Shown: positions 1 through 10,177, numbered from the stretch's first letter. The stretch is 20,084 bases of DNA from Paramecium octaurelia (GCA_905182995.1 CAJJDP010000034.1:521099-541182), one strand, 5' to 3'. Notes: a model not told the origin generated them from the sequence alone. Program-made: numbers and translations.

Positions 1-512
1 AGGCTAACTTTTAGGGATTTTTCTGTCTTTAAACCTCACTCTCCTTCCTTTGATCAATTCCCTATTTCTCTAAATTTCATTGCATCCATCCTGGACCCTC
101 CATTCTTTAAAGCACTCGTATCATTTATGATACATTAATTTTATTCATATTTTAGCCCTTGATTGAATCAAACTCAAGAATATCATTTGGTTCTCAGGTT
201 CCTTTATTCCTCATCTTAACATATACTTAAGGAATGCTAAGAATTTAGTTTATTAAGGGATATGCATTCAATAAGAAAAATTGTTTTGTGTATCCAGAAC
301 AAAGGTAATAACAATATATGTTAAAGTAATCAGTATTAACTTCAGTGGTTCAAATATATCATTATAAATTATTTTAATAAAGAATTATCTCAAAAGTTCA
401 GTACTAATTTAACGGTATCATTTTGGTCGATTTAGTGATTAAAAACTTCACCATTTACTTTCACTAAGGCCACTCAAAGTTCGATTAAAACTATATAAGA
501 AGCAAATTAATT

Positions 513-819
513 TTGGTTTAGCAATTATTATTATTATTATTTAACCCTTATTCAGGTAACAACACAAACATAAATCCAATTATTATTTTATTAACTACTT
601 ATATGCTCTTCAACTAAACTTTCAATCACCTAATCATTATTTTTTGGCAATTTCGTTCATCCCTTTTTTATATCATAATAAAATTCGTCGTCACTTTTAT
701 AATTTAGAAGTTGTGTTTCATGATGAAGTGTTGTACATGATTAAATGAGATTCTAAAGCTTCGACGTAACTCAGCCATAGATAAATATTGTGTATATATA
801 AAAATTGGTTTAGCAATTA
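513..819. repeat. 15-nt direct repeat pair, 292 nt apart
   Basis: The 15-mer ttggtttagcaatta occurs at 513-527 and 805-819, and again in copy 2 at 3123-3137 and 3415-3429. The first occurrence runs into an ATT microsatellite. It lies in the decaying 3' part of the CFAP57-like relic. Short direct repeats flank eliminated segments in some ciliates, but nothing else here shows that role. Confidence 0.6.
524..541. repeat. ATT microsatellite, six copies
   Basis: Six consecutive att triplets; the same tract is at 3134-3151. No coding sense is visible. Confidence 0.85.
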
Positions 820-1248
820 AATCTGATTTTAAGGAAAAATGATATCCTAAAATGAGCTTTTGTGATATTCCTGGTATTTTTAAATTAGCCTTTATTTTTT
901 ATCCTCTTGCATCTTTTTCCTTAATTCAAATACAATGATAGCCCCATCCCTACCAGCAGTTAGAAAACATTAGTCATCGGCATTGATCTTCATTTTTTCT
1001 ATTACACCAGAAAATTTTGGTTTGGAACTGCTTGAGAAACAGATTTAAGTTAAGGTAATTTTTTACATTTCTTTAATTTTTGTTGATTATTGGCAAATGA
1101 ACTCTACCCAAAATGACGATCCTCTACCACGACAAAAAGTATTTTAGTCTGAAAAGTTAATGAAACACTTAACTTTGGGACATTTTCTTAGCATGTGTAT
1201 CAAGCATTTCTTGTCCTGTTGTGTCTGCACTTACTTTCCATAAGGATA
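718..1248 (-). CDS. Longest intact frame of the CFAP57-like relic (ciliate code)
   Basis: Open for 176 codons between a TGA at 1249-1251 and a TGA at 718-720 when TAA and TAG are read as Gln; the same frame is at 3328-3858. It encodes VKCFINFSDQ, then IKEMQK, then IEKMKINADDQCFLTAGRDG and IIVFELRKKMQEDKKQ. The DDQ Gln is a TAA at 970-972. The order, a propeller strand followed by charged linker, matches the end of the CFAP57 second propeller. It has no obvious start of its own and is a segment of the broken gene above. The recognisable homology argues it is not a chance frame. Confidence 0.65.
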
Positions 1249-2345
1249 TCAAACTATCTTACCCACACAAGTAGCTAAAATTATATCATTTATACTCCAT
1301 GTTATGCATCTAATTCTGCAACTATGATTTTTAAATTATAGGTTGCCAGTGTTATCTCCAACTTAGTATCTATATATGTAGATTGTGTTAAGTAGTGTTA
1401 GCAGCATTCAAAGTAGGTAAAGTTTTGTCCTCTATCTGAGAATTTGATTTCTTTGCGTTATTTGAAATACCAGATTACATATTCTTGTCAATTTGAATTC
1501 AAGTGTTTACTGGAGAAAGAAGCGAAATGGCAAAGAGACTAATTCAAATTGTTGCTTTTCTTCCGAAAACTATTCAGTCTCCTATTTATAGCTTAACGCC
1601 CATTACTATTATTTTATCTTTACTGATGGACATAAAGCAGAATCCTTTGTTTCAGAAATTGATTTACATGAAGCACATAGATATTTTATATTATTTGCTA
1701 TCTATGTAAATTGTAGAATTGGCTCGGCAATTGCAAATCCTTAATGAATAGTCTGCATGACTTCAATCGAAAAAGTTTATTTGTCTTGGCGATGAGAATT
1801 ATTTCGACCATAGGTCCGAATGCAACAGATCTCAGTTCCTTGACTTGAGCATCACGATAGAAATATATCTCTTTCTTTTGAGTCATCATGTCGTAAATGT
1901 GTAATGCAGGCTTTTCGCCCTTCACCCCTGCTGTTAAAAATACTCTTCATATGTGAGAGAGCCATACATGATAATTCTCAGTAATGTTCGAATCCTTGGA
2001 AGTAACTTTGACTTTTCTCTTGTAATAATAGCACACTTATGAAAGCCTGCTGGATATATGACTAGAGTATCATCCATGAAGTAGGGGTTATTCTTTAAAT
2101 TGCTGTTCAATCTGAAGACGTGTTTTGTTGAAGCTGCTGTGACATTTACAGAGTGGGAATCATCATTAATTAATAATTATAAGTAATTCTTTAGTATTAT
2201 ATTTATTTAAGAGAGAAAAAATCTTCAGGAGGGCGAGTTAATAAATATAATAATTGTGGAATAAACAAATATTGACCACAGTATTCTCATTGATTACTAC
2301 CTGACCCTTGACGAACGACAGATCATTTGGCCTGAAATTTAATTA

Positions 2346-4755
2346 AACCCTTTCAACTAAATTTAACATTAGATATAAATGTGGATAAATCCTAAGTACT
2401 TTTCTCATTGATCTAGAAAAGGGTTGAGTCATTGAGAGAAGATGCATTGAATTTTAATTAATAATAATAAATTATATTTTTTATTTAATTATTATGAATT
2501 CTGAAATTCATGATCAAATTAAAAATAAGTTTTTGAAGATGTATATATTCCTGCTGTTCATTTTGGTATTCAACAATTCAATTCAGCATCTCCTTCCAAA
2601 AAATATGCTCAGGCTAACTTTTAGGGATTTTTCTGTCTTTAAACCTCACTCTCCTTCCTTTGATCAATTCCCTATTTCTCTAAATTTCATTGCATCCATC
2701 CTGGACCCTCCATTCTTTAAAGCACTCGTATCATTTATGATACATTAATTTTATTCATATTTTAGCCCTTGATTGAATCAAACTCAAGAATATCATTTGG
2801 TTCTCAGGTTCCTTTATTCCTCATCTTAACATATACTTAAGGAATGCTAAGAATTTAGTTTATTAAGGGATATGCATTCAATAAGAAAAATTGTTTTGTG
2901 TATCCAGAACAAAGGTAATAACAATATATGTTAAAGTAATCAGTATTAACTTCAGTGGTTCAAATATATCATTATAAATTATTTTAATAAAGAATTATCT
3001 CAAAAGTTCAGTACTAATTTAACGGTATCATTTTGGTCGATTTAGTGATTAAAAACTTCACCATTTACTTTCACTAAGGCCACTCAAAGTTCGATTAAAA
3101 CTATATAAGAAGCAAATTAATTTTGGTTTAGCAATTATTATTATTATTATTTAACCCTTATTCAGGTAACAACACAAACATAAATCCAATTATTATTTTA
3201 TTAACTACTTATATGCTCTTCAACTAAACTTTCAATCACCTAATCATTATTTTTTGGCAATTTCGTTCATCCCTTTTTTATATCATAATAAAATTCGTCG
3301 TCACTTTTATAATTTAGAAGTTGTGTTTCATGATGAAGTGTTGTACATGATTAAATGAGATTCTAAAGCTTCGACGTAACTCAGCCATAGATAAATATTG
3401 TGTATATATAAAAATTGGTTTAGCAATTAAATCTGATTTTAAGGAAAAATGATATCCTAAAATGAGCTTTTGTGATATTCCTGGTATTTTTAAATTAGCC
3501 TTTATTTTTTATCCTCTTGCATCTTTTTCCTTAATTCAAATACAATGATAGCCCCATCCCTACCAGCAGTTAGAAAACATTAGTCATCGGCATTGATCTT
3601 CATTTTTTCTATTACACCAGAAAATTTTGGTTTGGAACTGCTTGAGAAACAGATTTAAGTTAAGGTAATTTTTTACATTTCTTTAATTTTTGTTGATTAT
3701 TGGCAAATGAACTCTACCCAAAATGACGATCCTCTACCACGACAAAAAGTATTTTAGTCTGAAAAGTTAATGAAACACTTAACTTTGGGACATTTTCTTA
3801 GCATGTGTATCAAGCATTTCTTGTCCTGTTGTGTCTGCACTTACTTTCCATAAGGATATCAAACTATCTTACCCACACAAGTAGCTAAAATTATATCATT
3901 TATACTCCATGTTATGCATCTAATTCTGCAACTATGATTTTTAAATTATAGGTTGCCAGTGTTATCTCCAACTTAGTATCTATATATGTAGATTGTGTTA
4001 AGTAGTGTTAGCAGCATTCAAAGTAGGTAAAGTTTTGTCCTCTATCTGAGAATTTGATTTCTTTGCGTTATTTGAAATACCAGATTACATATTCTTGTCA
4101 ATTTGAATTCAAGTGTTTACTGGAGAAAGAAGCGAAATGGCAAAGAGACTAATTCAAATTGTTGCTTTTCTTCCGAAAACTATTCAGTCTCCTATTTATA
4201 GCTTAACGCCCATTACTATTATTTTATCTTTACTGATGGACATAAAGCAGAATCCTTTGTTTCAGAAATTGATTTACATGAAGCACATAGATATTTTATA
4301 TTATTTGCTATCTATGTAAATTGTAGAATTGGCTCGGCAATTGCAAATCCTTAATGAATAGTCTGCATGACTTCAATCGAAAAAGTTTATTTGTCTTGGC
4401 GATGAGAATTATTTCGACCATAGGTCCGAATGCAACAGATCTCAGTTCCTTGACTTGAGCATCACGATAGAAATATATCTCTTTCTTTTGAGTCATCATG
4501 TCGTAAATGTGTAATGCAGGCTTTTCGCCCTTCACCCCTGCTGTTAAAAATACTCTTCATATGTGAGAGAGCCATACATGATAATTCTCAGTAATGTTCG
4601 AATCCTTGGAAGTAACTTTGACTTTTCTCTTGTAATAATAGCACACTTATGAAAGCCTGCTGGATATATGACTAGAGTATCATCCATGAAGTAGGGGTTA
4701 TTCTTTAAATTGCTGTTCAATCTGAAGACGTGTTTTGTTGAAGCTGCTGTGACAT
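2346..4755 (-). pseudogene. CFAP57/WDR65-like WD-repeat ciliary protein relic, copy 2
   Basis: Second copy of the relic, offset +2610 from copy 1, with the same broken frames: possible start ATG at 4755, YPAG motif at about 4650-4666, GEKPALHIYDM just below 4535, and the 176-codon propeller frame at 3328-3858. It extends further 3' than copy 1. At 2400-2760 the minus strand gives Gln/Glu/Lys-rich pieces such as EYQNEQQEYIHLQKLI, which look like coiled coil and fit the CFAP57 tail, again split between frames. The unit ends at 2346, where the sequence joins the 5' flank of copy 1, so the relic is a duplicated gene fragment without its 3' part. Confidence 0.7.
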
Positions 4756-4955
4756 TTACAGAGTGGGAATCATCATTAATTAATAATTATAAGTAATTCT
4801 TTAGTATTATATTTATTTAAGAGAGAAAAAATCTTCAGGAGGGCGAGTTAATAAATATAATAATTGTGGAATAAACAAATATTGACCACAGTATTCTCAT
4901 TGATTACTACCTGACCCTTGACGAACGACAGATCATTTGGCCTGAAATTTAATTA
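2346..4955. repeat. Tandem unit R1, complete 2610-nt copy
   Basis: A complete unit of the direct tandem duplication. Its first 265 nt (2346-2610) occur only here because the preceding copy starts at the window edge. Positions 3538-4955 occur a third time at 5659-7076, but that third occurrence lies beyond the N at 5658 and belongs to a contig overlap rather than to a third tandem unit. Confidence 0.93.
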
Positions 4956-5657
4956 GGATTTCATGAGCCCATTGTTTTGCTTCAGATTTTTAAATTTTGA
5001 ATGTGAATGGATTTTTAAATCTGCAATTACATAAAGCAGGTATTTATGTATATATAACATAATAGCATCTATTTAACATCCCTTTACAATTTAAAGGCTT
5101 TTCTCCCGAAACTTTATCATATTTTTCCTTGAGTTCCTTATTGGAGAACTCCTCTACTAACTCAAAACCTTGAAAGAATATCAGAATTTTGATGGAATTC
5201 TGCATTTTCATGTTATACTTGCATCAAAAGAAATCATTTATCGCGACATCAAACCTGAAAACATCCTTCTCAACTTATTTGGACATATTCACTTATCTGA
5301 AATTCGGACTCTCTAAAATCACAAACCATTCTTAAAGTTTAAATGGATCTAAAAATTACATTAATCCTGAAATGCCACTCAAACTGGATACAAAATACAA
5401 GTCGATCATAATTATTCTGAAACCTACTTAACATACTTGTTATCATTTCTGTAGCAAAAAGACTAAAAAATTCTATGACTCTATACTCAATGAATAATTC
5501 ACATTCCGACAATTTCTAAGTCAAATAAATCAAAGATTATTAACCAAAGAACCTAATAAAAGATTAGGAGTGCATATAGGAGACAAAGAAATCCTTCAAC
5601 TTAAATGGTTTAAGAAAGTCAATCTGACACATCCTAATGAAACGATTGAATCCTCCA
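3538..5657. repeat. Contig-end overlap, left copy (2120 nt)
   Basis: Equals 5659-7778 with a constant offset of 2121 and no difference seen. The two copies are separated by exactly one N. Two assembled pieces sharing an unmerged end is the simplest reading. The block holds the CFAP57-like N-terminal region and most of the kinase relic. Confidence 0.9.
4956..5657 (+). pseudogene. AGC-type protein kinase relic, copy cut by the N
   Basis: Same kinase relic as 7077-7948, offset -2121, ending at the N within the C-terminal extension. The catalytic-loop motif IIYRDIKPENILLN is at 5233-5274, and the frame change before FGLSKI is at about 5300. Positions 4955/4956 are also where this copy stops matching the first CFAP57-like unit, so the kinase relic abuts a rearrangement point. 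Confidence 0.8.
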
Positions 5658-5658
5658 N
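5658..5658. other. Single-N scaffold join between pieces A and B
   Basis: A lone N separates tcctcca from aaatacaatg. The left flank continues correctly at 7779 and the right flank matches 928 and 3538, so the join places overlapping ends side by side. Confidence 0.9.
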
Positions 5659-6876
5659 AAATACAATGATAGCCCCATCCCTACCAGCAGTTAGAAAACA
5701 TTAGTCATCGGCATTGATCTTCATTTTTTCTATTACACCAGAAAATTTTGGTTTGGAACTGCTTGAGAAACAGATTTAAGTTAAGGTAATTTTTTACATT
5801 TCTTTAATTTTTGTTGATTATTGGCAAATGAACTCTACCCAAAATGACGATCCTCTACCACGACAAAAAGTATTTTAGTCTGAAAAGTTAATGAAACACT
5901 TAACTTTGGGACATTTTCTTAGCATGTGTATCAAGCATTTCTTGTCCTGTTGTGTCTGCACTTACTTTCCATAAGGATATCAAACTATCTTACCCACACA
6001 AGTAGCTAAAATTATATCATTTATACTCCATGTTATGCATCTAATTCTGCAACTATGATTTTTAAATTATAGGTTGCCAGTGTTATCTCCAACTTAGTAT
6101 CTATATATGTAGATTGTGTTAAGTAGTGTTAGCAGCATTCAAAGTAGGTAAAGTTTTGTCCTCTATCTGAGAATTTGATTTCTTTGCGTTATTTGAAATA
6201 CCAGATTACATATTCTTGTCAATTTGAATTCAAGTGTTTACTGGAGAAAGAAGCGAAATGGCAAAGAGACTAATTCAAATTGTTGCTTTTCTTCCGAAAA
6301 CTATTCAGTCTCCTATTTATAGCTTAACGCCCATTACTATTATTTTATCTTTACTGATGGACATAAAGCAGAATCCTTTGTTTCAGAAATTGATTTACAT
6401 GAAGCACATAGATATTTTATATTATTTGCTATCTATGTAAATTGTAGAATTGGCTCGGCAATTGCAAATCCTTAATGAATAGTCTGCATGACTTCAATCG
6501 AAAAAGTTTATTTGTCTTGGCGATGAGAATTATTTCGACCATAGGTCCGAATGCAACAGATCTCAGTTCCTTGACTTGAGCATCACGATAGAAATATATC
6601 TCTTTCTTTTGAGTCATCATGTCGTAAATGTGTAATGCAGGCTTTTCGCCCTTCACCCCTGCTGTTAAAAATACTCTTCATATGTGAGAGAGCCATACAT
6701 GATAATTCTCAGTAATGTTCGAATCCTTGGAAGTAACTTTGACTTTTCTCTTGTAATAATAGCACACTTATGAAAGCCTGCTGGATATATGACTAGAGTA
6801 TCATCCATGAAGTAGGGGTTATTCTTTAAATTGCTGTTCAATCTGAAGACGTGTTTTGTTGAAGCTGCTGTGACAT
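5659..6876 (-). pseudogene. CFAP57/WDR65-like relic, copy 3 (truncated at the N)
   Basis: Third copy of the N-terminal propeller region, identical as far as I compared, offset +4731 from copy 1. The possible start is at 6876, GEKPALHIYDM lies just below 6656, and the late-propeller open frame is cut at 5659 by the N at 5658. The low end loses everything past IIVFE, including the coiled-coil part. Because 5659-7778 equals 3538-5657 across an N join, this copy is more likely an unmerged contig overlap than a separate locus. Confidence 0.7.
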
Positions 6877-7076
6877 TTACAGAGTGGGAATCATCATTAA
6901 TTAATAATTATAAGTAATTCTTTAGTATTATATTTATTTAAGAGAGAAAAAATCTTCAGGAGGGCGAGTTAATAAATATAATAATTGTGGAATAAACAAA
7001 TATTGACCACAGTATTCTCATTGATTACTACCTGACCCTTGACGAACGACAGATCATTTGGCCTGAAATTTAATTA
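6877..7076. other. AT-rich spacer between divergent relics
   Basis: About 200 nt between the possible start of the CFAP57-like relic (minus) and the kinase relic (plus). Copies are at 4756-4955 and 2146-2345. It would be a shared upstream region if both genes were once intact and originally adjacent, but I see no convincing promoter element. Confidence 0.4.
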
Positions 7077-7948
7077 GGATTTCATGAGCCCATTGTTTTG
7101 CTTCAGATTTTTAAATTTTGAATGTGAATGGATTTTTAAATCTGCAATTACATAAAGCAGGTATTTATGTATATATAACATAATAGCATCTATTTAACAT
7201 CCCTTTACAATTTAAAGGCTTTTCTCCCGAAACTTTATCATATTTTTCCTTGAGTTCCTTATTGGAGAACTCCTCTACTAACTCAAAACCTTGAAAGAAT
7301 ATCAGAATTTTGATGGAATTCTGCATTTTCATGTTATACTTGCATCAAAAGAAATCATTTATCGCGACATCAAACCTGAAAACATCCTTCTCAACTTATT
7401 TGGACATATTCACTTATCTGAAATTCGGACTCTCTAAAATCACAAACCATTCTTAAAGTTTAAATGGATCTAAAAATTACATTAATCCTGAAATGCCACT
7501 CAAACTGGATACAAAATACAAGTCGATCATAATTATTCTGAAACCTACTTAACATACTTGTTATCATTTCTGTAGCAAAAAGACTAAAAAATTCTATGAC
7601 TCTATACTCAATGAATAATTCACATTCCGACAATTTCTAAGTCAAATAAATCAAAGATTATTAACCAAAGAACCTAATAAAAGATTAGGAGTGCATATAG
7701 GAGACAAAGAAATCCTTCAACTTAAATGGTTTAAGAAAGTCAATCTGACACATCCTAATGAAACGATTGAATCCTCCAAAAAATCTGATATTAGAATTTA
7801 AATTTCGAAATTAAAACTTTAAAATTTGGAATTGAGTGAGAGATTGATAAGGATGGCAATTTCAAATAAAAAGACTTTAAAATTTTTAATGAATTCTACT
7901 TTGATTATAGATAAAATAAACGAATAATAGATTAACAAAGAATATTGA
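7077..7948 (+). pseudogene. AGC-type serine/threonine protein kinase relic (5' truncated, one frameshift, ciliate code)
   Basis: Transfers phosphate from ATP to Ser/Thr in intact relatives (PKA/PKG/PKC/RSK group). Frame 1 gives IIASIQHPF, the hinge EFLIGELLYQLK (its Gln is TAA at 7279-7281) and the catalytic loop IIYRDIKPENILLN at 7354-7395 with Asp at 7366-7368. The Gly loop and VAIK lysine are not recognisable. At about 7420 one extra A moves the sequence to frame 2, which continues FGLSKI, NYINPEM (the APE-motif position), FYDSILNEQF, RLLTKEPNKRLG (an AGC hallmark, LGV at about 7685-7693) and WFKKVNL, to a TGA at 7946. The DFG aspartate is absent: Glu in one frame, Lys in the other. The segment between the APE-like motif and FYD is also degenerate. 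It is almost certainly inactive. Confidence 0.85.
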
Positions 7949-8309
7949 AAACACATGAAGAACGGGGATTCTATTTAATGACAGAGGCCTCATCTTTTCG
8001 ATAAGATAATATCTGAGGGAATTGGACAATTGAAATTGCAAAAAGATTAGAGCAACAGATCTCTGAGAATAAGTCCTCAAAAAGAATCTACATTAATGAC
8101 TCATAACTTTATACAATTTTGAATTAGTTTAATAGTGATGCATTCTAAATTTTTCAATAAGTTTTGATACTTAAGAAATAGATAGCTTGGCTTGAATACT
8201 TAATTATCCTTCAACCATTAATCATATCTTTGACTACTTATGAGTGAGTGTTTTTGTCAAATCCTCTTGCTTCTTGTAAATTTTATATATTTGTTTCACA
8301 TTTCCTTCA
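7949..8309. other. Region after the kinase relic, no recognised gene
   Basis: Holds one 76-codon ciliate-code frame at 8017-8247 (plus), rich in Ile/Leu/Gln with pieces such as EIAKRLEQQISENKSSKR, ending at TGA 8245. A length like this is expected by chance when only TGA stops. It may be a degenerate tail of the neighbouring gene, but I recognise nothing in it. The 64-codon standard-code frame on the minus strand here has no support. Confidence 0.4.
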
Positions 8310-8413
8310 ATGCCAATTGATCGAGTAATTAGTGAAATCGTAAAGGCTTAGAGGGAATGCAATGACGTTTAGAGAACCAAGAAGTGAAATACGGAAGAAG
8401 GTGAGATTTAAAG

Positions 8414-8953
8414 ATGAGAAGGCCTTAATAATCCTGTCGAGCCTAGGAGGAGGATGTTGAATTATGTGACATTAGCTGGAAAATCCATAATAAAACCTAT
8501 ATAAGATAAGTAGAATTCCTGAGATTAGAAGCACATGTCTGGATTATTTAGGAAGGTTTCAAGGTTATATCAAACATTGTAAAAGACATTAGGAGATTGT
8601 ATACGAAAGAGAGAAGCGATAAACAACTGATTAATGAGTACAAGAGTGATATAAACTTTAAAGAATAAAATATATACAATAAAAACTTTGATAAAACTAG
8701 TTTTTTGAGAAATAACTTTGGCTGTTTTGGGCTTGAATTTAATATAAAGTTGCAGGAATATTTGCAAGCAATTAACTTTCCTCCTAAAATGTTCCTTAAA
8801 AATATAAATGTTCATCTAGAACAAATTACAAATCATCTAAAACTGACAAGAGCAATAGACATGAATAGAGGATTATAGGATTAGAACGATTTTGATATTT
8901 TGGAGAAGATAATATTCTTATCTGACAATGATCCTCTCTTTCATGTACTGTGA
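8414..8953 (+). CDS. Hypothetical protein, 179 codons in ciliate code
   Basis: Open from ATG 8414 to TGA 8951-8953 with TAA/TAG as Gln (six such codons). I do not recognise the family. The product would be soluble and charged, with no signal peptide or clear membrane segment; pieces include VELCDISWKIHNK, KVISNIVKDIRRLYTKERSD, NFGCFGLEFNIKLQEYLQ and FLSDNDPLFHVL. A TGA lies 12-10 nt before the ATG. Upstream, 8310-8413 contains another short frame starting MPIDRVISEIVKAQ, and other frames across 8380-8510 also look protein-like (KKVRFKDEK; VEPRRRMLNYVTLAG), suggesting an older, longer gene now frameshifted. A hairpin (8933-8959) overlaps the stop. It could be a gene remnant or a lucky long frame. 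Confidence 0.42.
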
Positions 8954-8959
8954 GAGAGG
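8933..8959. repeat. Inverted repeat, 7-nt arms
   Basis: cctctct (8933-8939) and agagagg (8953-8959) flank a 13-nt loop, overlapping the stop codon of the 8414 frame. This is the most GC-rich short hairpin seen nearby. Eukaryotic genes do not use such hairpins as simple terminators, so no role is assigned. Confidence 0.5.
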
Positions 8960-9314
8960 GGATTTTCAACAAATAATATCAAGAGCACTGCCTCCTTAAC
9001 AAATAATATCTTACTCTGTTCAGTACATTTATTTTATAAGTAGTGAGTAGATTACAATCATTTTTAATTAAAAAGTAGAAAAGAAATGTAAATTTCGCAT
9101 TTATGAGGCTGCAAGAGCGGATACATATTCAATTGATTTATTATGGAATATAAAAATAACTAATGGCATGTCTATCTATTTTTAGCCATTTTATCCTTCC
9201 GATTATTATTTTCTGATTCCGATTATCAATTTTGTTATTATTCCTGTTCCTCTTCCCTACCACTGATATTTTCCTTTTATCCCTCTTATTTTAGCGTTTT
9301 TCTTGCCATTGTGA
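8954..9314. other. Non-coding stretch with a pyrimidine-rich tract
   Basis: No gene recognised. It contains a 13-nt direct repeat (aacaaataatatc at 8968-8980 and 8998-9010, period 30) and a strongly C/T-biased plus strand at about 9177-9310. The minus strand of that tract gives short Gln/Glu/Lys-rich frames (27 codons from 9309), too short to support. Confidence 0.5.
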
Positions 9315-9983
9315 AAATGCAAAGGATGTGATAACAAAGGAAAGGTTCAAGGGTTAAAGGTGAATTCTATTCAACTAACCCCATTTGTGTAGCAGAACTT
9401 TGAAACTGTTATCTCAAGATATGGAACACCAATAAAAAATCCCTTGTCTGAGAAGTGCAGGTCCTGCGAGTGTCCGATAAGGAAGTTTATCTGGTATAGA
9501 AGAACAATTTTGTTCTAAAAGGGACAAACGAGGGGAGGTGTTATGTATATGAACCGATCAATCTACAGAAATTTTATGGGTTTGATGCTCATCCATACCT
9601 CACAAGTAATATAAAGTCCACACAAGTATGCTGACTTCCCCAGATATGATGATGGAAGTATATGAATATATTCACCATGCATTTCAATTGTGTCATAAAC
9701 ATATGTTACTACAAAAAGACAAAAGTTTTTACCTTTAATGTAAAATGCAGAGCTGTATAAAACAGATTTGGAATATATAAGTGAGATAGATTTCAAAATA
9801 ATTTTTGACATTTAGCATGATACTACTAACGGATGCTAAGGAGATTTATACACTCGTATTACAAAAAGATATCGATCTCTCTATTTAACTCCCAGATTCT
9901 CATTTTACGGTCATCAAACCTGGACAAGAAAGTTCTGGATGCATTCAATTTTTGGAAATCAAAGTACTCCGAGCTTAAGGAGG
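9315..9983 (+). pseudogene. DnaJ/Hsp40-like relic, zinc-finger and C-terminal part
   Basis: DnaJ proteins are Hsp70 co-chaperones. One frame is open from 9315 to 9983 in ciliate code except for a TGA at 9663-9665. It starts just after a TGA (9312) with CKGCDNKGKVQGLKVNSIQL (the first CxxC at 9318-9329), then FVQQNFETVISRYG, then EKCRSCECPIRKF. This matches the order of a DnaJ zinc-finger region, but the second CxxC appears as I..Y, so two zinc ligands are lost. After the TGA come YVTTK, then LYKTDLEYISEIDFKIIF and QGDLYTRITKRY, resembling C-terminal substrate-binding strands. No J domain with HPD is visible upstream. Homology is moderate; the relic reading is inferred from lost cysteines, the TGA and the missing N-terminus. 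Confidence 0.5.
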
Positions 9984-10177
9984 TGAATGATCTTCGAAGC
10001 GGAGGAGTGTGGCAGTTCCGAGAGAAGAGGAATGCCATAGTGGTGAGGAACTAGTTTAGGGCTTTTAGATTGATGGGACAACATAACTTTTTTATGTAAA
10101 TGACAATTTTCCGTCAATTATACGATGCTCAAAAACATTTAGTCTTATTGTGCTTACATGGACTCTCCGGGACTTGA
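9821..10177 (+). CDS. Unassigned 118-codon ciliate-code frame overlapping the DnaJ-like relic
   Basis: Open in ciliate code between TGA 9818-9820 and TGA 10175-10177; first ATG 9833. It includes LDKKVLDAFNFWKSKYSELK, then SGGVWQFREKRNAIVV and a hydrophobic tail. It overlaps the end of the DnaJ-like frame by 163 nt in another frame, so it could be the frameshifted continuation of that gene or a chance frame. I recognise no family. Copies: full at 15909-16265, and the last part at 11740-11890. Confidence 0.3.

Larger units (their letters stand above)
1..2145 (-). pseudogene. CFAP57/WDR65-like WD-repeat ciliary protein relic, copy 1
   Basis: CFAP57 is an axonemal WD40 protein with a C-terminal coiled coil, linked to inner dynein arms. 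Read on the minus strand with TAA/TAG as Gln, the start resembles the family: KHVF.LN, LKNNPYFMDD, then LVIYPAG (YPAGFH at 2039-2056). MALS- and YF-like pieces follow in shifting frames, then KGEKPALHIYDM and VKELRSVAFGP in the 1698-1925 frame. A 176-codon open frame at 718-1248 holds a late propeller blade, IEKMKINADDQCFLTAGRDG, followed by a charged Gln/Lys-rich stretch as expected before the coiled coil. At least three frame changes lie between 1780 and 2150, so it is broken. The possible start ATG at 2145 (MSQQ...) needs one missing A to join KHVF. It runs off the window at 1. EMAP-like proteins are the alternative family. Confidence 0.72.
1..2345. repeat. Tandem unit R1, first partial copy
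   Basis: Positions 1-2345 repeat at 2611-4955 with a constant offset of 2610 nt; I saw no difference between them. At 2346 this copy switches to aaccctttcaac, which is the start of the next unit, whereas the second copy continues at 4956 with ggatttcatgag. The window therefore starts inside one unit of a head-to-tail duplication. It carries the CFAP57-like relic on the minus strand. Confidence 0.95.
5659..7778. repeat. Contig-end overlap, right copy (2120 nt)
   Basis: Mirror partner of 3538-5657. After 7778 the sequence continues with aaaatctgatattag, which completes the kinase C-terminus missing from the left copy. This shows that the left copy is a cut end. Confidence 0.9.

Noticed and set aside
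1503..1709. 68-codon standard-code frame (also at 4113 and 6234)
   Set aside because: It lies opposite the CFAP57-like relic, whose minus strand has family motifs, and is merely a short frame in the other strand.
1..7076. Three CFAP57-like paralogues
   Set aside because: The copies show no visible difference; one is a contig overlap across an N and two are a tandem duplication, so they are not diverged paralogues.
8570..8815. 81-codon minus-strand standard-code frame
   Set aside because: Antisense to the 179-codon ciliate-code frame; low-complexity hydrophobic shadow.
9563..9811. 82-codon minus-strand standard-code frame (also at 15651)
   Set aside because: Antisense to the DnaJ-like plus-strand frame, which is longer and has motif support.
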